A DNA stretch of 64,000 nucleotides from Unio delphinus (taxonomy: Eukaryota > Mollusca > Bivalvia > Unionida > Unionidae): positions 310,001 through 374,000 of the forward strand of contig JAQISU010000247.1 of NCBI GenBank assembly GCA_029339505.1. The letters run 5' to 3'. The position numbers were made by a program, and so were the translations under genes. Below, in pieces: positions 54,083 to 64,000 of this stretch; within the stretch, counting starts at the first letter, position 1, and each line of letters begins with the position of its first letter. The notes under the pieces were generated by a model. The model saw only the letters and a program-made list of their open reading frames with translations. It was not told the origin of the DNA and made no database searches.

Positions 54083-54488
54083 CATATATGATTATTTCTG
54101 AGTACACCTTACAACGATCGGGCTGTTTGGGAAGCATCTCTCTTTCAAGAACAATGACATCATCTGATCCGTATTCTGACAGACATTCTACCTCGTTGAT
54201 TCCTTCGTGCTTGGAAATAGTGCAATCGTACTCTTCACTGTCCGTAATTCGTGACTGTGTGCTTAAACATTGTCCGATTAGCTTAAAGTGAGTTGTGTCT
54301 GAGGTGCTTCGATTATAAATTTTAAAATACTTCAATCTTGAGCCGCAAAGTCTCCTGTTAATGACATGTGGTTTGTTGATCCAAATACACAAAGCATTCG
54401 AGAAACCATTAGCAGACGCCTTTACATTTTTACTGTCCACTAAGCTGAAATCAAATGAGATGTTCTGCTTCAAATATCCATCTGCCAT
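54083..54488 (-). CDS. TRMT44: TRMT44-like gene, exon 1 with start codon
   Basis: The exon starts at ATG 54488 and ends at donor GTAAGA (54077-54082) in phase 1. It encodes 135 codons beginning MADGYLKQNISFDF. The segment ALCIWINKPHVINRRLCGSR is the diagnostic one: animal TRMT44 proteins share a W-x-x-x-P-x-V-x-N-R-R-L-C-G near the N-terminus. The rest is weakly conserved and acidic. No in-frame ATG upstream is needed. The 5' UTR and promoter must lie between here and the microsatellites at 54678. Confidence 0.88.
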
Positions 54489-54677
54489 TATTGTAGACTA
54501 TTATCTAAACAACTATTTTTTTCGTTAAACTGTTCTAATGCTAATAATAAAAATACGGCAGTTTCGTTGACAATCATCATGAAGGGTACAATGGCTGGCA
54601 AGAACCCGGAGGTAGTCACTAGTCTGGTTCCCTGCTTTGTACCAGACTAAGTTACTTACATGGACAAGGCCCAAGAT
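54489..54677. promoter_or_regulatory. Likely 5' UTR and promoter of the TRMT44-like gene
   Basis: Only about 190 bp separate the start codon from repeat DNA. No clear TATA box was seen; the sequence is not CpG-rich. Assignment by position only. Confidence 0.4.
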
Positions 54678-56500
<1,823 letters not shown>

Positions 56501-56671
56501 CGATTTTTTATGAGACTTTTCTTAGATGTTTAGCTGGAATGTTCTATAGATCAGTCTCATAAACTCGGGCCGGGAACTCAGGAAGATAGCAAGAAGAGAA
56601 AGGTTGAGTCCCCAGATAAAGTGTGTCACCAGATGATAGGAATGATGAGGGAATTAGGTACGGAATCGTAG

Positions 56672-56718
56672 CTGTAATTGAAGAGTCAACGTCAGTTTTC
56701 TGCTGATGCGTTATAACT
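56672..56718 (-). repeat. 47-bp direct repeat in the LTR, downstream copy
   Basis: Identical to 57049-57095. It lies directly at the polyadenylation signal and on minus ends CAATTACAG. Confidence 0.9.
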
Positions 56719-57048
56719 TTATTTAAATAATCAACACACATATATATTACTACATTCTAGAAACACTTCTAAAACTTTATATTGAAATTACTCTTTCTTA
56801 CTTAAGAAATACTTTATTTCAACATTAAGTCAAGTATGAAGTTGGTAGCTAATTCAACTAATTCAAACCTTTATAATTAAAGTTACATAAATATAAATTC
56901 TTTAGAACATTTAAACATTCCATTACAATGTATTATAAACAAAGAACTCAATAGTAATGTTGCACACAAAACAATTTTACCATTAAAAATCTCAATCATC
57001 AAAAATACTTATTTCTTACAAGAAATTATAACTTGTACAGATGCCTAC

Positions 57049-57095
57049 CTGTAATTGAAGAGTCAACGTCAGTTTTCTGCTGATGCGTTATAACT
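57049..57095 (-). repeat. 47-bp direct repeat in the LTR, upstream copy at the transcript start
   Basis: On minus it begins AGTTATAACGCATCAGC, 24 bp after the TATA box, and ends TTCAATTACAG directly before GTAGGC. That junction (CAG|GTAGGC) is a splice-donor consensus. Confidence 0.9.
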
Positions 57096-57727
57096 GATCT
57101 GACCTGATTCGCGCATTTCTATTTATACGTTCGCGGCCAGATTCAGGGTTAGACAAGGTCATACCCTTCTACGCATCAGTCAGAAAACTACGAACTCCAC
57201 AACCCGGTCGAGACCAGTTCTAACAGGTAAAAACCACCTTACTTACGTCATAAGACTCAATTCTGTAATCATCTACACCGGCCTTAACGACGTCAGACCA
57301 AATATGGATATCCGTTAGTTGGAAGCCATCTTGTTTCAGAAGCCTCTTAGAGTGGAAAGTTACTCGATCTACATTAACCGATTTGAACCTTTGCCCATCA
57401 CTAGGTCAGAGACATATTCTTACTAATGTAGCTTAGAACTATAGCTGAGCAGGCAAAATTCATGTATAATGTTTTTCGTATACAATCTCACACAACATTG
57501 TATATTGGCAATGTTCTTAGCTACTTTTACTTGAGTTATAGTGTGGTTATATACATTGCCCTTTTTTACCTGCTCAACAACCATTTCTATTCTATATAGT
57601 TGTGTTACAAAAACAAATGAAATTACCTTTAATATCTTTTATAATATAAACAAATAAAACATTACTTTAATTCAATTCAAAAGAAAATATCAATCTTATT
57701 AATTTTTCTACAAATTCAATCCTAACA

Positions 57728-58189
57728 ATACCCTCTAGTTAATTTGAGCCGAGTCCTCGAGGCTCGAAAAGAAAAATCAATCTTATTCATCAAACAAGAT
57801 GAAAGGTCAAAAAAATACAATGATAAAAAAAACACTGCGAGACATTTTCGCAAAGTTTAAAAATACAAAGTTTAAAAATGCAATGTAAACACTGCAAATA
57901 TATTGCAAAATACCAAGTAAAATACAAAAAATATAATGAGAAGGTACATTGCAAAATACTCAATTCAAATTCAAAAAGTACAATGAGGAGTACAATGCAA
58001 AATATTTGATAAAATTCCCAAAACACAATGGGAAGTGCATTGCACAAATCTCAGTCAAATGTTCAAAAAAAATACAATAAAGAGTACAATGCAAAATTCG
58101 TGAAAACAAAATTCCCCAAAAATTACAATGGGAACAATTTCCACAACATAGGATACCTTCATAAAATACTATGAAACAACATAGGAAAT

Positions 58190-58227
<38 letters not shown>

Positions 58228-58446
58228 TAAACACACAAGTCAAGAAAACAACAAAACCTACCTCTACTGGGAGGGGTGGCTCATCAGACGATTTATCATC
58301 TTGACGAGGAAGGGGGACTCTAGACGATTATCGTCGCAGAGGTCCTAGATAGATGTTGTTATCAGTGCTATTACGTGAAGTTGTATTTCATTTTAGTTGT
58401 GTTTCATTTTAATCTTTATTGTTGTGGTGCTGTTCTATTTTCTTCG
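57728..58446 (-). repeat. Region between LTR and accessory ORF: degenerate tandem repeats and poly(T)
   Basis: 57780-58170 holds about six degenerate units on the theme ATTTTGCAATGTACTTCTC-ATTGTATTTT (minus), spaced 40-80 bp. A T-run of about 30 follows at 58191-58220. No protein is encoded. A short purine tract lies next to the LTR. Confidence 0.65.
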
Positions 58447-59106
58447 TTAGCTTTTGTTTTTTTTGAGTTGTAGATATTTGGGTAGGGCTGTCTGTTGCGG
58501 GAAGAAACGTATCCTTCCGGGGCATTTTAGTCGTGGTACGTACCTGGTTGGTGGGTATTGATTGATGTCTGCACGGTGCTGAGTGCACCGTTCACACACA
58601 CATCTTGGTCGGACACATTTGGCTAAATACTCTTCAAGGTTATGCGCGTCTCGACATTGTTTTTTGAATTTGCGATAACTAATTCGTAGGTTTTGTAGCA
58701 AGGAAAGAGGTAACTTTGCATCACGAATATACAATTCAGCTAATCCAAGGTAGCCTTCGATTAAAAGTTGATGAATAAACCCTAAATAACGTGGAATCAT
58801 ATCAAGAGAGGGCACAATAGCGGAGAGCAGGCGAGCTAGCGTTTCTTCAGGTATTGAGAGGTATGCTGCAATGCGAACTGATTCAAATAATGAATTTGGA
58901 TTGTTGTATAGTACTGTGCCCCTGGTTATTGACAAAAATAAATGTCGAGCGACCGAGATATCATATTTGTACATTTTAAAGGGAACTATGGTAAAGTTAT
59001 GAATATTCTGTAATATTGGCAAGGCTTCAACTATTTTTTCAAGTTCAGGGTTTCTTATGGTTATAGTTTTGTTGTGACCAAAATCAAATGTAATAGAGTC
59101 TGCCAT
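58447..59106 (-). CDS. Accessory ORF of the env-bearing gypsy element, unrecognised
   Basis: This intact 219 aa ORF lies between env and the 3' LTR in the same direction. The N-terminal 125 residues are hydrophobic-helical with a strand start (SITFDFGHNKTITIRNPELE). They include SLFESVRIAAYLSIPEETLA, which in arrangement recalls the helix pair of Skp1/BTB-type adaptors; this is only a resemblance. The C-terminus has a cysteine cluster CVRPRCVCERCTQHRADINQ (a possible zinc knuckle) and a basic tail ending LQLKKNKS. No signal peptide or membrane segment. Additional genes after env are unusual in gypsy elements. The lack of stops over 660 bp amid intact env and pol suggests selection. Confidence 0.65.
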   Translation of the reverse strand: MADSITFDFGHNKTITIRNPELEKIVEALPILQNIHNFTIVPFKMYKYDISVARHLFLSITRGTVLYNNPNSLFESVRIAAYLSIPEETLARLLSAIVPSLDMIPRYLGFIHQLLIEGYLGLAELYIRDAKLPLSLLQNLRISYRKFKKQCRDAHNLEEYLAKCVRPRCVCERCTQHRADINQYPPTRYVPRLKCPGRIRFFPQQTALPKYLQLKKNKS

Positions 59107-59548
59107 GGTTGATATGTATTGAGTTGTTTTTGTTGTAAATTTGGTTAACTGGATTTATTTATTTAATAAAAGGTGTTTACTTATTTTAGTTCAAGGTATG
59201 TTTTGTTTTTGGATTGGTAATATATATATATCTATATCCGGCGTCGTTGTATCCGACGGTATGGTGCTGAATTTGAAAAGACAAAAAGAATAAATATATA
59301 ACTTGTATGTCTCAAGTAATTCTTAGTCTATAATAAAATAGTAATAGGAGCGGAATTAATAGGTATATGTTAAATCACAATTATATGTGTTGTTATTTTA
59401 TCTAAGTATATTTATATTAATATAATCTAATTTATAGAAATAAGAAGACTATGAATTTATCATCATATGATCATTATTATTTGATTGTCTTTTTCTGTAT
59501 TATCGTCTTGACCTAAGAATGCAAGGGCATTTATTCATATATGTATAT
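59107..59548. other. Spacer between accessory ORF and env
   Basis: About 440 bp of AT-rich sequence with a TATATATATATC run near 59221. A splice acceptor for the accessory ORF may be here. No further ORF was seen. Confidence 0.5.
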
Positions 59549-61963
59549 TTATGGTAATATCGAGTAGGGTGGCACGGAAGGGTATGTTCGAGGAGAACAT
59601 TCTGAAATACTTCCGTCCGGACGTAGTGGAAACGCAATATCATGGTGTGTCCAAATAACGTGTGCACAGAAAGGCTTACGAAAAATTGAACGCAGTTTGA
59701 ATGCAGAGACAAGATCAATACTGAAAGAGGTTGGTATAGTTAGTTCGAAGTTAGTGTTTACTTTGGTAAGTTTAAAACCTGTCCATGTGACATGTAATTG
59801 AGGTCGTAGATAACCAGTTACATGAAGGTTTTCAATCATCAAAGGTCCAGTAATGTTCCAATATGAAGGACACAGACCAAGTTGAAGTATGTCAACAAGT
59901 ACGCATTGAACTCCTGTAGTAATTTCAAGACGAAGCTTAGTTCGCGCATTGGACTGAGTAACCCATTTATAGACTTGAACGAGAGCAATTACAAATGTCA
60001 TAATTGAAACTGAAAAGATCAAATGATCCCAAGTGAGTACATCAGAAACAGTAGTAAACCAATCAGGAACGATGGTTGTCGGTGCTATGGTATACTGGAA
60101 ATGGACTGTAGATTGTGCTTTTGTCGAATGAACGAGTAAGAGTGCCGTTGACAATGTTCTGAAACGCCATATGAGCCAAACAATTGCCAATGTATTTAAG
60201 ATAGATACGGATAAACTAATTATAGTCATAATAGATTTAGAATTAAACCAGGAATCGTCATCAACTGAAATTTCACCACTCAACATTGTTTCCGCTAAGG
60301 ACGAAAAGATTCTTTGATCGCTTTTAGCACGTGCCGCTACTTTCTTAAGACTTAAATCAATTTCCTTATCTGTAGCAAGGAATTGCGACATTTGATGTTC
60401 ATACAATTTAAATTCAGGTACAGAGATAGTCAAGGGATTGTCAAAGGATGTATTACCTAAAATGGCTGCTAAATGTGAGGAGTTGAAGAATTGTTGTAAA
60501 AGTGCTAAATTAATTGGGTGAAGTTGGGTAATTTCAGTCGAATTGTCAGAACAAGTAGTGATATGTCCGTCATATGTCATAGATGTAGTAACAACTGCGC
60601 AATGACAAGGAATACTCATAATACAGAAACGACAACCTTTAACAATGCGACGTTGATTTTGACATTCAAGTATTATTTCGTCCATAAGGTAAACTAATAT
60701 TTGATTTGAGGAGATGTCTAGAATATGTGGCACGACTCGGTTTGTCATGAAACGGAAATTACAAGTTTGATGGATATTATTCGTATCATCTTGGAATAGA
60801 CTATTGATACATTCGGGTTGAGACAAGGCTTTGAGTGTAGGGCGGATATTACAATGTAAAATGTCCTTACCGGTGCATTGATTTAGGGTCGATAATGCTA
60901 ATGTTGTGTAAAATTGGTAATCATCAGATACAAGCATTAGATCTGGTAAATCAAGTAATTGTGTAACATGTGTAGATGAAGTGTTAATTGGGACCGGAAA
61001 TGATTGAATTCGATACATTTCGAATGGTCGTCGTCGAGATGAGATTGGAATTTGCAGAGCAATATATAGGTCGCGGTTTTTACGCGTTGCTATGAATGAC
61101 CCAAATTGATAGTAATAACGCGGATCTTTCGGTGTTACCGAATAGCCTGGGTAATCAGTAGATATCATAGTCTCGATTTGATTGATTGAGTCTGCTAAAA
61201 TATGAGGTGGAATCAGTATCGGAGGCAACTTTCCTGCTGCCAATTCTGCAGTTGCTATCTGTAATTTCTCCAATTCATGCCTAATTTGCTGGGAATCTAA
61301 CATTTGTGAGGCAATTACTTCTTCTGTTTTCTGATATTGTTGGCGTATGTTTTCTTCATTTTCAATCATTGTTTGTTCTAGTAATTGAAGCGTTTTCGAG
61401 TTTTGACCAATAGCTGATAATATATTTTTAAAACGATTGTCGACTTGTGAAATATAGGAGGAAAAATCACCTCCATGTCGGGCAAGAGCACTGAGCATTT
61501 TATTATTCTGTCTTGTCAGCATATTTATGTGACTTGCTAATGTGGCAACATCTCCTGTTGTGGCTAAACCGAATAGGCTTTTACCTATTTCACCAACGAA
61601 GGGCAAAATTGCTCTTTTTGACAAATTTGAAGACTGAAAAACACCTTCTGGTATTAACTCATTAATTAATGAGATTGTTTCGTTAAACTGTGCATTCATT
61701 GTAATACGTATTGCGTTTAGTTGTTGAAGTAGTGTGTTTTTGTAGCTACATCTTACACTTTTTTGACAATATTCTATAGGATCGACAGAAATGTTCTCTG
61801 GGAGTTGTATTTGAAATGTGTGTATCCATTTATCGGCTGAACAATATACTGGTGAGAGAGACTGGAAGATAACTCCATAGTTTAATCTTTGCACATCTAC
61901 AGCAGACCCTGGATTCAGAGTCAGAAGAAGCAGTCCTATGACCGAAATCCACATTCCACTCAT
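59549..61963 (-). CDS. env: Envelope glycoprotein, baculovirus-F-like
   Basis: This intact 804 aa ORF is a class I fusion protein of the errantivirus/baculovirus F kind. It has a signal peptide (residues 1-21) and a basic cleavage site SKR at 115-117. The hydrophobic fusion peptide begins AILPFVGEIGKSLFGLATTG (118-137). A long coiled-coil region follows, with LASHINMLTRQNNKMLSALA and TLQLLEQTMIENEENI. Cysteine-rich ectodomain segments (CQNQRRIVKGCRFC, IPCHCAVV) come next. The membrane anchor is near 578-600 (TIISLSVSILNTLAIVWLIW), and a second hydrophobic stretch lies at about 648-667. An unusual 135-residue tail follows. It would mediate receptor-driven membrane fusion of particles. It sits 151 bp after pol and is probably expressed from a spliced RNA. 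Confidence 0.88.
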   Translation of the reverse strand: MSGMWISVIGLLLLTLNPGSAVDVQRLNYGVIFQSLSPVYCSADKWIHTFQIQLPENISVDPIEYCQKSVRCSYKNTLLQQLNAIRITMNAQFNETISLINELIPEGVFQSSNLSKRAILPFVGEIGKSLFGLATTGDVATLASHINMLTRQNNKMLSALARHGGDFSSYISQVDNRFKNILSAIGQNSKTLQLLEQTMIENEENIRQQYQKTEEVIASQMLDSQQIRHELEKLQIATAELAAGKLPPILIPPHILADSINQIETMISTDYPGYSVTPKDPRYYYQFGSFIATRKNRDLYIALQIPISSRRRPFEMYRIQSFPVPINTSSTHVTQLLDLPDLMLVSDDYQFYTTLALSTLNQCTGKDILHCNIRPTLKALSQPECINSLFQDDTNNIHQTCNFRFMTNRVVPHILDISSNQILVYLMDEIILECQNQRRIVKGCRFCIMSIPCHCAVVTTSMTYDGHITTCSDNSTEITQLHPINLALLQQFFNSSHLAAILGNTSFDNPLTISVPEFKLYEHQMSQFLATDKEIDLSLKKVAARAKSDQRIFSSLAETMLSGEISVDDDSWFNSKSIMTIISLSVSILNTLAIVWLIWRFRTLSTALLLVHSTKAQSTVHFQYTIAPTTIVPDWFTTVSDVLTWDHLIFSVSIMTFVIALVQVYKWVTQSNARTKLRLEITTGVQCVLVDILQLGLCPSYWNITGPLMIENLHVTGYLRPQLHVTWTGFKLTKVNTNFELTIPTSFSIDLVSAFKLRSIFRKPFCAHVIWTHHDIAFPLRPDGSISECSPRTYPSVPPYSILP

Positions 61964-62114
61964 ACCTTAAAGAAAAGAAAAGAATTTGAGAGCTTTGCCG
62001 GCGAAAGAAGAAGAAAGAAGATAGAAGGGCACGAGGAAGTGATGGAATGGTGGAAAGGACTAGCATTAACTCTCTCAGTTGCGAAGAAATTTCCCTCTAA
62101 ATTTCGTATTGAAT
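61964..62114. other. pol-env spacer
   Basis: Short spacer between the end of pol and the env start. A pyrimidine-rich run on minus (CTTCTTTCTTCTTCTTTCG) ahead of the env ATG could serve a splice acceptor. Confidence 0.45.
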
Positions 62115-64000
62115 TCAATGACGAAATCTTCGACTTCGTCGTTTGCGACGTACGTTTGATTGTGTGCGTTTACTGTGAAATGCTTGTTTTAATGCTGGAG
62201 ACACATTCTCAGTTGGTTGCCATGATGGCGTGGATCCATCTGACCACTTAACCAAATAGTGTTTCTTTCCAGAAATCCATTTGGATTTCAACAGTGTATC
62301 AACTAAGTACCATTCGGTATCATTGTTGGTTGGTGTGTGCTCATCGCTTGCTCGATTATGTGATGTTTGTGTCGACTGTGGAGGTGTACTGACTGTGTCC
62401 GGTGTCGGAGGTCTATAATCCATAGGATCTTTATAGTGCTTAAGCCTGTTTGCGTGTACAAGTGATTTCATTTCTTTATTGTCTGAACAACGACGTAATC
62501 TGTAGGTGCTATTCGGACCTTTTTGAGTGATGTAATATGGACCTTCCCAACGAGGGTAAAGCTTTTTTGATAACCCTACAGGTATATGTGAGATTTGTAA
62601 ATGTACATAATCTCCAACACGAAAGGATGGTTCCTTTGCTTTCTGGTCAAACCTCTGTTTGCTTGTGTTTTGTGCTTCACGTGTATTTGCTTTAGCTATT
62701 TCTTGAACTATTTTCAATCTTTGAATCAACTGATCTATGTACTGTTGTGTTTGTGTTTGTACCGTTTCTTTAGGCGTAAGAGACACATCTAAGGGTAAAG
62801 TCATTTCTTTCCCAAAGACTATGTAATAAGGTGAGTATCCAGTAGAATTAACTGCTGGACTCATTCGGAATGCCATCATTACGCTGGGTAATATGGACGG
62901 CCAATCATCTTGATGTTTGCTACAGTAAGCCCGTAATGACTGACTGATGGTACTATTTTTGCGCTCACATGCAGCATTAGTTTGAGGATGGTATGAACTA
63001 GTATGATGTCGTGTGACTTGAAATAATTCACAAAGTGCGAGTACTATTTGAGACATAAAGTTTCGTCCACGATCACTAACAAGTGTTCGCGGTGCACCAT
63101 AACGTGTGAATATCTCATTGTACAAAACATTGGCGATTTCTGTTGCTGTTTGAGAACGTAAGGGCAAGGCTTCACACCAATGTGACAAACTATCTGTCAC
63201 CAATAAAATGTATTGATAACCTTCCTTACTTTTTGGCATGCACAAAATGTCCATGTGCCACCTAGAGAATACGTCTTCTGGGGGCAATGGGTGCAGTGGA
63301 GCTTTTCGTGCATTTGTGTCCCGTTTGATAAGCTGACATTTAGAGCATGATGTAATGTAGTCATACACATTTTGATACATTTTAGGCCAATAATATTTCT
63401 GTTTGATAGCTTGATATGTTCTTTGAACACCAAAATGACAGCCACCTGCTTTTGAATCGTGATAAGATAGAAGGACATCAAGTCTCAAATTTGTGGGTAA
63501 AGCAGCTTGTTTTATGAGTTGATCTGAAGAAGTTTTGTGTTTTGTACGAGGCTGGAAAAAATGATGTAAGACACCATTGATTAGTTCATATTGATTTGCT
63601 TCATATGGAATAGCTGTTGCACGACGAGTGTTTTCTGGTAATATTCCTTGTTCTAAGTAAACATACATGTCCTTAAAATCAGGGCACTCGCGCTGATATT
63701 GAGCGATATCCGGTAGTTCTTCAGAACTACTGCAAGGTGTGTTATCATTAGTCTGTAGTGGAAATAGGTTAGTAGTATTTTCCTTATCGTAAAAGAATGT
63801 GACTTCTGTCATTTCTTCTTGAATGGAGTGTACTGATGATTCTAACTGAGTCTGAGTGTTAGTGCATGCTGGAGATTTTTCTAACTGGCTGGCAGTCTTA
63901 GCTTTTTGGTCGTAGTTTCGACGTGAGAGTGCGTCTGCATTTGTGTTTTTATGGCCTGGAGTGTATACGATATCAAAATCGTATTCCTGTAAGCGAAGTG
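62115..64000 (-). CDS. pol: Ty3/gypsy pol, C-terminal part (RNase H end, integrase, chromodomain-like tail)
   Basis: The frame is open to the right edge, so pol is partial. At the edge it shows the end of RNase H: LQEYDFDIVYTPGHKNTNAD followed by ALSRR. Then the integrase: zinc-binding H-H-C-C in YHDSKAGGCHFGVQRT and SCSKCQ; catalytic D in WHMDILCMPK, D in LVSDRGRNF and E in NAACERKNSTI. A GPY/F-type module (YPRWEGPYYITQKGPNSTYR) follows. Near the end EWYLVDTLLKSKW, then KHYLVKWSDGSTPSWQPTEN, resembles a chromodomain, which in chromoviruses steers integration to modified histones. The last residues are Arg-rich. No internal stops: this element could be recent. An internal Met at 63812 is not the real start. 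Confidence 0.9.
   Translation of the reverse strand, partial: LRLQEYDFDIVYTPGHKNTNADALSRRNYDQKAKTASQLEKSPACTNTQTQLESSVHSIQEEMTEVTFFYDKENTTNLFPLQTNDNTPCSSSEELPDIAQYQRECPDFKDMYVYLEQGILPENTRRATAIPYEANQYELINGVLHHFFQPRTKHKTSSDQLIKQAALPTNLRLDVLLSYHDSKAGGCHFGVQRTYQAIKQKYYWPKMYQNVYDYITSCSKCQLIKRDTNARKAPLHPLPPEDVFSRWHMDILCMPKSKEGYQYILLVTDSLSHWCEALPLRSQTATEIANVLYNEIFTRYGAPRTLVSDRGRNFMSQIVLALCELFQVTRHHTSSYHPQTNAACERKNSTISQSLRAYCSKHQDDWPSILPSVMMAFRMSPAVNSTGYSPYYIVFGKEMTLPLDVSLTPKETVQTQTQQYIDQLIQRLKIVQEIAKANTREAQNTSKQRFDQKAKEPSFRVGDYVHLQISHIPVGLSKKLYPRWEGPYYITQKGPNSTYRLRRCSDNKEMKSLVHANRLKHYKDPMDYRPPTPDTVSTPPQSTQTSHNRASDEHTPTNNDTEWYLVDTLLKSKWISGKKHYLVKWSDGSTPSWQPTENVSPALKQAFHSKRTQSNVRRKRRSRRFRH

Larger units (their letters stand above)
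56540..57727 (-). mobile_element. 3' LTR of the Ty3/gypsy element
   Basis: On minus the LTR begins TGTTAGGATTGAA and ends CTATAGAACA (TGTT…AACA, 1188 bp). It is preceded by a purine-rich AACTAGAGGGTAT tract (57728-57740). A TATAAATAG box (57119-57127) lies 24 bp before AGTTATAACGC (57095), the likely transcription start, and AAATAAAG (56717-56724) is a polyadenylation signal. A 47-bp segment occurs twice inside. The expected 5-bp target copy on this side is TGGAA (56535-56539). The partner LTR is beyond the window, so the ends are inferred. Confidence 0.75.

Noticed and set aside
62115..62320. Firm chromodomain assignment
   Set aside because: The W-L-V-K-W-S-W pattern is suggestive, but the aromatic cage cannot be verified by eye; kept as 'chromodomain-like'.

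Overview
The window is nuclear DNA of an invertebrate animal, probably a mollusc or another lophotrochozoan. That guess rests on the general look of the dispersed repeats and is not proven. The DNA is AT-rich and full of transposons. One host gene on the minus strand underlies most of it: a homologue of TRMT44, the tRNA(Ser) Um44 2'-O-methyltransferase. Nine exons can be placed, from exon 1 (ATG at 54488) down to exon 9, which runs off the left edge at base 1. Every splice phase agrees, and together they encode the first 476 residues. Everything between 142 and 54082 that is not exon is therefore intron, and the introns are a museum of mobile DNA.

Intron 8 holds an almost complete 15.2-kb Polinton/Maverick (1273-16460) with 270-bp inverted repeats, AG...CT ends and a short CAAGT flanking duplication. 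Its minus-strand morphogenesis block (1604-8514) has a penton-like beta-rich protein, a membrane protein, a fibre-like repeat protein, an adenain-type protease, two minor-capsid-like proteins, the double jelly-roll major capsid protein and a coiled-coil protein. A middle block has a small protein, a NUMOD4/HNH endonuclease and a zinc-ribbon protein. The right part holds a PolB-SF1 helicase-HNH gene on plus, the integrase on minus, a zinc-ribbon plus phospholipase A2-like gene on minus, and the packaging ATPase on plus. Four genes are intact core markers (capsid, protease, ATPase, integrase). PolB is split by one in-frame TGA and a frameshift at A10. The minor capsid gene is shifted at T7, and the zinc-ribbon/PLA2 gene at T9 plus once more.

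Introns 7 to 3 carry tRNA-derived SINEs of two families, a LINE 3' end, a 710-bp hAT-like element with an 8-bp target duplication, and arrays of a degenerate 'aagatggctgcc' repeat. Intron 2 contains a three-level nest. A CR1/L2-like LINE (37410-48678, 76-bp flanking duplications) was entered by a DIRS-like tyrosine-recombinase retroelement (39019-46191, inverted repeats plus an internal complementary region) and by a TA-flanked pogo/mariner-like element (46379-48294). Intron 1 carries an LTR with its primer-binding site.

Upstream of the gene (54489-64000) lie microsatellites, a second LINE in minus orientation, and the 3' half of a Ty3/gypsy element on minus. This element has a 1188-bp LTR (56540-57727), an unrecognised accessory ORF, a baculovirus-F-like envelope gene, and the end of pol, including an integrase with a chromodomain-like tail. 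Its 5' half lies beyond the window.
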